Source: JAGORY01 sp964517585
GTDB lineage: Bacteria > Patescibacteriota > Gracilibacteria > Peribacterales > Peribacteraceae
NCBI GenBank assembly: GCA_964517585.1
Contig: CAZFCB010000016.1
Span: forward strand, 1 to 27,714
DNA length: 27,714 nucleotides
Direction of reading: 5' to 3'
The translations under genes and the position numbers were made by a program. Position 1 is the first letter of the stretch; every line of letters begins with the position of its first letter. Of this stretch, positions 23,494 through 27,714 are shown one piece after another. The notes below the pieces were generated by a model, which saw only the letters and a program-made list of their open reading frames with translations, was not told the DNA's origin and ran no database searches.

Positions 23494-25256
23494 GAGCCAA
23501 TACCGAAATAGTCCTGAAGATTCCCAATGATGCGCCCAAAAAAGCTTTGCGTACGCACTGCATTTTCCAGATCTGCGAGAAATTGATGAACGCACGTCAG
23601 TGCATCTGAGACAGAATCATCACACAGCGTGACGGTGTCAGCATTCTCTCCTGCAACGGAGATGTCGCGCTGCAGTATCTGATATCTATCATCAAACTGT
23701 GTGTTTCCTTTTTTCCGTACCGCTGCACGCAGCTGCGTCACTCGTTCGTTGTTCGCTAAGAATTCACTAAGTGTCTTTCGCTGTTGCAAGAGAGTCCCAT
23801 GGGCAAATGTGTCGCGCGCATCGTCCGGTGCCGATGCTGACAGTCCGTCGAGGAACGGTTCGATGGCATCCATGGATACGAATTGATCTTCAAGACCGAC
23901 TGTGGCTGCGATGCGTTTCGCACCAGCCGCTGCATGCAGAGGATCACGTTCAAATGATGCAATGTCTGCCTTTGTGAGAATTTTATTCCGTTCGAGCGAC
24001 ATCATAAATCTGTTGATTGCCGCTACCACACGTTCAACATCCTGCTTCGTCGCTTCTTGACTGACATGTTCGATAGCAGCGAAGAGTGGCTCGATATCTT
24101 CTGGCCTAGCTCCATACTCTTGCTCGAAGATGGGCAGTGCCTGTTTGAGTGACTGAGCTTCGGTACGTACAATGCTCAGCGATGCCTGAACATCGGTCGT
24201 TGCATATTGTTCGGCGGCCTCTTTTAAATTCTTGAGAGTAGCAAATACGAGAATAGGACGATTGCCAACCGTGAGATTTTGCTCGAAGCCGGTAGGCACA
24301 TCTTTTGCAAGATCGATTCCCTGACGCTTGAGACGTGCAAGATCAAAAGTCACTGCGCTCTGCAGTTCTCCACGACGAATCACGGATACGGCACGCTTGA
24401 GTTCATCAATAGCGATAGGAACCTCGACATCGACGAGATTGGATTTCTGGAGATTCTTTTCATCAACAACCTCTGAGCTGATAGGCGTTGCGATAAACTG
24501 CTTGAGAAGATCGGTGTAGCGCACACGTTCCGCTAACCGTGCTAACTGCAATGCTTCAAATAATTCTTGGGCCCATTCGCGCTCTTGTTTTGTCAGACGC
24601 CTGCCATTGGCAAGTTTTTTCATAATCGTCTCGAGTTCAATCATCTGTTTGCTTGTCAGATAATTCTTATAATCCTGACCAGCCTCTGTCGAAAGAAAAG
24701 TGTTCGCCTGTATTGCCTGCGTTACGATGGCAGGTGGTACGTATTGCTGTGAAACAGGGGGAGGGGGAGATGGGTCATTTTTTGTGATTTTTGTCGTATC
24801 GTCTGGCGGAGCACTATGCACATTTTCAAGTGTGCAAGAACCGGAACAACCATCTCCGGAAATACCGTTGCCATCGTCACACTGCTCGCCACGCACCTCT
24901 TGGATCACCCGATCGCCACAGAATTCGATCTGGCAGTACTGATTGCATCCGTCATTACTATTCAGGTTTCCATCGTCACATTGTTCATTGACGTCTATCG
25001 AATGATTGCCGCACAATTCGATGTTGCATGTGTTGCTGCAGCCATCGCCACTCTGCAAGTTTCCGTCATCACATTCCTCTGGTGCTTCTCTATCGCCATC
25101 GCCACAGACAAGATCAGCGGCAAGTGATGGTGTGCCAGAATTGACTGAGCTTACAATGATCAAGAGTGCGAGAAGCACCGTGAGGATCGCTGCGCCGTTT
25201 TTTTTGGTGAGAAGTTTTGTTATGTTAGGTGTGTGGAAATCTTTGTATTCTACCAT
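23490..25256 (-). CDS. Secreted protein with three Myxococcus-type cysteine-rich repeats
   Basis: The 588-residue protein has a signal or anchor segment (about 20-47, AAILTVLLALLIIVSSV). Three tandem repeats of the DUF4215/Myxococcus cysteine-rich type follow at about 51-78, 82-109 and 113-142, each with CG(D/N), EQCDDGN or ECDDGN, and (S/N)DGC. A Pro-rich linker (162-175) leads to a long helical, charged C-terminal region (about 180-588) that I do not recognise. Two cysteines lie near the end (LCDDSVSDALTCV). The ATG at 25256 places the signal segment correctly; the frame is open further upstream to 25379. It is translationally coupled to the membrane sigma-like gene, so it may be its extracytoplasmic sensor or inhibitor. 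Confidence 0.75.
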   Translation of the reverse strand: MVEYKDFHTPNITKLLTKKNGAAILTVLLALLIIVSSVNSGTPSLAADLVCGDGDREAPEECDDGNLQSGDGCSNTCNIELCGNHSIDVNEQCDDGNLNSNDGCNQYCQIEFCGDRVIQEVRGEQCDDGNGISGDGCSGSCTLENVHSAPPDDTTKITKNDPSPPPPVSQQYVPPAIVTQAIQANTFLSTEAGQDYKNYLTSKQMIELETIMKKLANGRRLTKQEREWAQELFEALQLARLAERVRYTDLLKQFIATPISSEVVDEKNLQKSNLVDVEVPIAIDELKRAVSVIRRGELQSAVTFDLARLKRQGIDLAKDVPTGFEQNLTVGNRPILVFATLKNLKEAAEQYATTDVQASLSIVRTEAQSLKQALPIFEQEYGARPEDIEPLFAAIEHVSQEATKQDVERVVAAINRFMMSLERNKILTKADIASFERDPLHAAAGAKRIAATVGLEDQFVSMDAIEPFLDGLSASAPDDARDTFAHGTLLQQRKTLSEFLANNERVTQLRAAVRKKGNTQFDDRYQILQRDISVAGENADTVTLCDDSVSDALTCVHQFLADLENAVRTQSFFGRIIGNLQDYFGIGS

Positions 25257-25283
25257 ATATATTGATTCTGGTCGTACCCCTTG

Positions 25284-25289
25284 AGTATA
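25284..25289 (-). promoter_or_regulatory. Possible -10 box of the Cys-rich/sigma-like operon
   Basis: On the minus strand TATACT lies about 28 bp before the ATG at 25256, in an AT-rich gap after yraN. A -35 at the correct spacing (CTAGAT) is poor. Another AT-rich element, TATAAA, lies a little further upstream. The site is tentative. Confidence 0.3.
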
Positions 25290-25318
25290 CAAAACAGATT
25301 TATAGTATCTAGTTATAT

Positions 25319-25759
25319 TCAGAAGAAATCTGAACCTATATCGATGATGTGATCTTGAACACGACCATTCGCGACACAAATAATATCTATGCGCGCAGGA
25401 CCGTCATACTGATGATGCGCCGTCCATCGGAAAATTGCTTTGTACAAAGCACGACGTTTCCGTTGATCCACCGCTGTCCACACAGGGTATCGCGTGTCAC
25501 GACTGGAACGAGTTTTGACTTCGATGAACACGATCATTTTTTCAGAGGGATCGTATGCGACGATATCAATTTCATACCGTCCAAATCGGACATTCTTCTC
25601 TCGGAGAACAAATTTCTTCTCTCGGAGATACTCTGCCGCAAGCTCTTCTCCAAGCCGTCCGGTGTCACTAGTCGTGATAGTCATCCCTTCCATCACACCA
25701 CAGTCAGGCCGTTTCGTCTTCTGAATGGGCTTGCGTAAAGGTGTACGAGAGTACACCAT
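25319..25759 (-). CDS. yraN: YraN/UPF0102 family endonuclease-like protein
   Basis: The 146-residue protein carries the family core TGRLGEELAAEYLREKKF (33-50) and the PD-(D/E)xK nuclease signature EIDIV (63-67) with FIEVKTR (78-84). It ends with the usual WTAVDQRKRRALYKAIFRW segment and RIDIICV strand. The fold is that of Holliday-junction-resolvase-like nucleases; cellular role is not established. The start at 25759 has a good SD, GAGGTGA, eight bases upstream. Shorter starts at 25693 or 25684 would be closer to usual family length. The gene is divergent from comM with a 31-bp gap; yraN and comM are neighbours in many bacteria. Confidence 0.9.
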   Translation of the reverse strand: MVYSRTPLRKPIQKTKRPDCGVMEGMTITTSDTGRLGEELAAEYLREKKFVLREKNVRFGRYEIDIVAYDPSEKMIVFIEVKTRSSRDTRYPVWTAVDQRKRRALYKAIFRWTAHHQYDGPARIDIICVANGRVQDHIIDIGSDFF

Positions 25760-25790
25760 AGCATCTGTCACCTCTTTTTCTCCCACATTT

Positions 25791-27293
25791 ATGCTCACGC
25801 AGCTCACCTCCTTCACGACTATTGGTGTTGGCGCACTTCCTATCCACGTAGAAATTGGCGTCACACCCACCGCGGGTGAACCAAAATTCCAAATCGTCGG
25901 CCTTGGTGATGCTGCAATTCAGGAAAGCAAACAACGCGTTCTTATGGCAATGAAAACATCTGGATACAGAATCCCAATGGGTCGAGTCACGAATGTTAAT
26001 TTGGCACCTGCACACATTCGAAAAACAGGATCGCGGTTCGATCTCCCAATTGCGATTGGGATTCTGCAGAGTAATGGCGTCATATCACTTCCTCAGGAAA
26101 TACTCACCAAAACTGCTTTCCTCGGCGAGCTCGCATTTGATGGCAAACTCCGACATGTATCTGGCGTACTCGCGTGTGCACTCGAATGCTTAAAACAGGG
26201 GCTCACATCCATCGTTGTGCCATCCACCAATGGCTCAGAAGCAGCGCTCATTCCAGGACTTACGATCATCGCCGTGGATAACCTGAAAGATGTCGTCGCA
26301 TGCTTATCTGGAACGATGACACCTCCCGTCATTCTTCCTCCGGCCTGCGCTCCAGAGGCACCACTTAATATTATTGATTTTGCCGATGTCCGCGGTCAGG
26401 CACTGGCAAAACGTGCACTCGAAATTGCAGCGGCTGGCGGCCATAACGTACTGCTGTCTGGGGCACCGGGCTCGGGTAAGACGCTGCTCGCTGGAGCGCT
26501 CCGTGGGATTCTTCCGCCACTGACACAAGAGGAATCGCTGGAGATCACGGGGATTTATTCTGTTGCAAATTTATTACCGATGTCGACGCCACTCATGAGT
26601 GAGCGACCTATCCGCACGGTGCACCACACTGCAAGCGGTGTCGCCATCGTCGGCGGAGGTCAGCATCCTATGCCGGGGGAAATCTCTCTCGCACATCGTG
26701 GCGTTTTATTTCTCGATGAACTCGCCGAGTTTCCACCGCAAGTATTAGAAGTGCTGCGTCAGCCGATGGAAGATCGCAAGATCACGATCAATCGCGCGCA
26801 GGGAACTGTGACATTCCCAGCGGATTTCATCCTCGTCGGTGCGATGAATCCGCCTCAATACAGCTCTGCTACGACCGAGCGCATGAAGCGAAGAATATCT
26901 GCACCACTTCTTGACCGTATTGATCTCACGATTGATGTGCAGCCTGTCGACATTGCAGATCTTCAGAGAAAAAGTGATCCGAAAGCCGAAACGAGTGCCA
27001 CCATCCGAGAGCGCGTGATAAGCGCAAGAAAACGCCAAGAACATAGGTTTCTTACGTATGGCTTTACGACGAATAAAGAAATGACTGTTCGTGACATCGA
27101 AAAGTTTTGCCCGCTTGACCCCCACAGTCAGGCACTGCTGAAACAGGCCGCTGAAAAGTTGCAGTTCTCAGCGCGTACGTACCATCGGACGATCAAAGTC
27201 GCGCGCACGATTGCAGACCTTGCAGATAGTGATGCTATTTGCTTGAGTCACATTGCAGAAGCACTGCAATATAGACAGAAGGTCGGCGTCTAA
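25791..27293 (+). CDS. comM: ComM-like AAA+ ATPase (Mg chelatase-like family)
   Basis: The 500-residue protein has an N-terminal Lon-protease-like ChlI domain (about 20-141, with VEIGVTPTAGEPKFQIVGL and FDLPIAIGILQ). An AAA+ module follows with Walker A GAPGSGKT (224-231), Walker B LFLDE (306-310) and a sensor/arginine region PLLDRIDL. The C-terminal Mg-chelatase-type helical domain contains FSARTYHRTIKVARTIADLA. ComM is a hexameric branch-migration helicase that helps integrate DNA during natural transformation. The cysteine cluster usual after MNP (MNPCPCG...CxC) is missing: here it reads MNPPQYSSATTERMKRRIS. The ATG at 25791 restores the typical N-terminus; upstream codons to 25725 are open but overlap yraN. 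Confidence 0.94.
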   Translation: MLTQLTSFTTIGVGALPIHVEIGVTPTAGEPKFQIVGLGDAAIQESKQRVLMAMKTSGYRIPMGRVTNVNLAPAHIRKTGSRFDLPIAIGILQSNGVISLPQEILTKTAFLGELAFDGKLRHVSGVLACALECLKQGLTSIVVPSTNGSEAALIPGLTIIAVDNLKDVVACLSGTMTPPVILPPACAPEAPLNIIDFADVRGQALAKRALEIAAAGGHNVLLSGAPGSGKTLLAGALRGILPPLTQEESLEITGIYSVANLLPMSTPLMSERPIRTVHHTASGVAIVGGGQHPMPGEISLAHRGVLFLDELAEFPPQVLEVLRQPMEDRKITINRAQGTVTFPADFILVGAMNPPQYSSATTERMKRRISAPLLDRIDLTIDVQPVDIADLQRKSDPKAETSATIRERVISARKRQEHRFLTYGFTTNKEMTVRDIEKFCPLDPHSQALLKQAAEKLQFSARTYHRTIKVARTIADLADSDAICLSHIAEALQYRQKVGV

Positions 27294-27325
27294 AAGTTTA
27301 CAGTGGAAAGTTTATCAGTAAAACA

Positions 27326-27676
27326 ATGCCCGTTGCCCGCACATTCTCAGGCCCACTGCATAAAAAATCTTATGAATATGCGCTTCACATCGTATTTTTT
27401 TTCAAAGAACTCATAGAAAGAAAGGAGTTTGTCCTCAGCAAGCAACTTCTACGATCTGCAACAAGTGTTGGCGCCAATATTGAAGAAGGACAGCAAGCAC
27501 AAAGTAGAGCGGATTTCGTAGCAAAAATGTCAATTGCCCTCAAAGAAGCTTGTGAAAGTCGTTTCTGGCTACGTCTATTGCAAGACGGCGGATTTTGTGA
27601 CAAAAACCGAAGTGACGTATTGATTGATGAAACTGAAGAAATTATCAGTATGCTCTCTCGGGTATTAACCAGCTAA
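27326..27676 (+). CDS. Four-helix-bundle protein (23S rRNA intervening-sequence protein family)
   Basis: The 116-residue helical protein contains the family signature LSKQLLRSATSVGANIEEGQ (40-59), followed by AKMSIALKEACESRFWLRLL (73-92) and a final helix. Members were first noticed in 23S rRNA intervening sequences but are widespread as stand-alone genes, especially in Bacteroidetes and CPR; their role is unknown, with nucleic-acid binding suggested. Here it is not inside an rRNA gene. It follows comM by 32 bp and its stop overlaps the next start as TAATG. Confidence 0.9.
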   Translation: MPVARTFSGPLHKKSYEYALHIVFFFKELIERKEFVLSKQLLRSATSVGANIEEGQQAQSRADFVAKMSIALKEACESRFWLRLLQDGGFCDKNRSDVLIDETEEIISMLSRVLTS

Positions 27677-27714
27677 TGGCGCAAGAGAAAGGGTTTTTTG
27701 CAGATAAGCATGCG
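27676..27714 (+). CDS. Start of the next gene, cut by window edge
   Basis: The ATG at 27676 overlaps the previous stop (TAATG), and the frame is open to the window end. It encodes MAQEKGFFADKHA. Too little remains to identify it. The overlap suggests coupled translation with the four-helix-bundle gene. Confidence 0.45.
   Translation, partial: MAQEKGFFADKHA

Noticed and set aside
25769..25790. Pyrimidine tract before comM as further support for C/T-rich leaders
   Set aside because: Its complement is the SD of the divergent yraN gene, so it cannot be counted as an independent leader feature.

Overview
The window reads as a piece of a chromosome from an uncultured bacterium of the Candidate Phyla Radiation (Patescibacteria), perhaps near Peregrinibacteria. 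This is inference, resting on four things: a very cysteine-rich protein of a type I associate with CPR genomes, several small enzymes and regulators of CPR type, SLH and LamG surface proteins, and many genes without a Shine-Dalgarno site. TGA terminates many genes and Trp is encoded by TGG, so the UGA-glycine code of Gracilibacteria does not apply. No phage, transposase, integrase or CRISPR is visible.

Layout. Positions 1-142 hold the 3' end of a tRNA-Asp(GTC), a second copy of that tRNA end 85 bp on, and an inverted REP-like pair. Next, on the minus strand, comes a 1453-residue secreted protein with three LamG domains and three SLH motifs. A 21-bp near-repeat of the tRNA-proximal sequence lies beyond it, suggesting this gene was inserted between the tRNA and its terminator. 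An apparently 5'-truncated unknown gene follows, then a 32-cysteine protein. A TrmB-like regulator (minus) diverges from a methyltransferase plus cystathionine-beta-synthase-like pair, with a perfect palindrome between them. Then come an MscS channel, a small SLH protein (minus), a very short Pro/Ala-rich ORF with a strong terminator, and a Na+/Ca2+-type CaCA antiporter (minus).

Positions 13380-22327 carry a complete V/A-type ATPase operon in the order G/H-like, I, K, E, C, F, A, B, D. The proteolipid keeps the full set of residues that bind Na+ in the Enterococcus hirae NtpK ring, with Ser for Thr. This enzyme is therefore probably a sodium ATPase or ATP synthase, working beside the sodium-coupled antiporter encoded divergently from it. 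Two of its intergenic gaps contain long inverted repeats, and several of its start codons follow pyrimidine-rich leaders rather than an SD.

On the minus strand after the ATPase is a translationally coupled pair: a secreted protein with three Myxococcus-type cysteine-rich repeats, and a sigma-like protein anchored in the membrane by one helix, with an outer C-terminal domain. This is the best candidate here for an undescribed signalling system. The window ends with yraN (minus) divergent from a comM-like gene lacking the usual cysteine cluster, a four-helix-bundle protein, and the first 13 codons of another gene.
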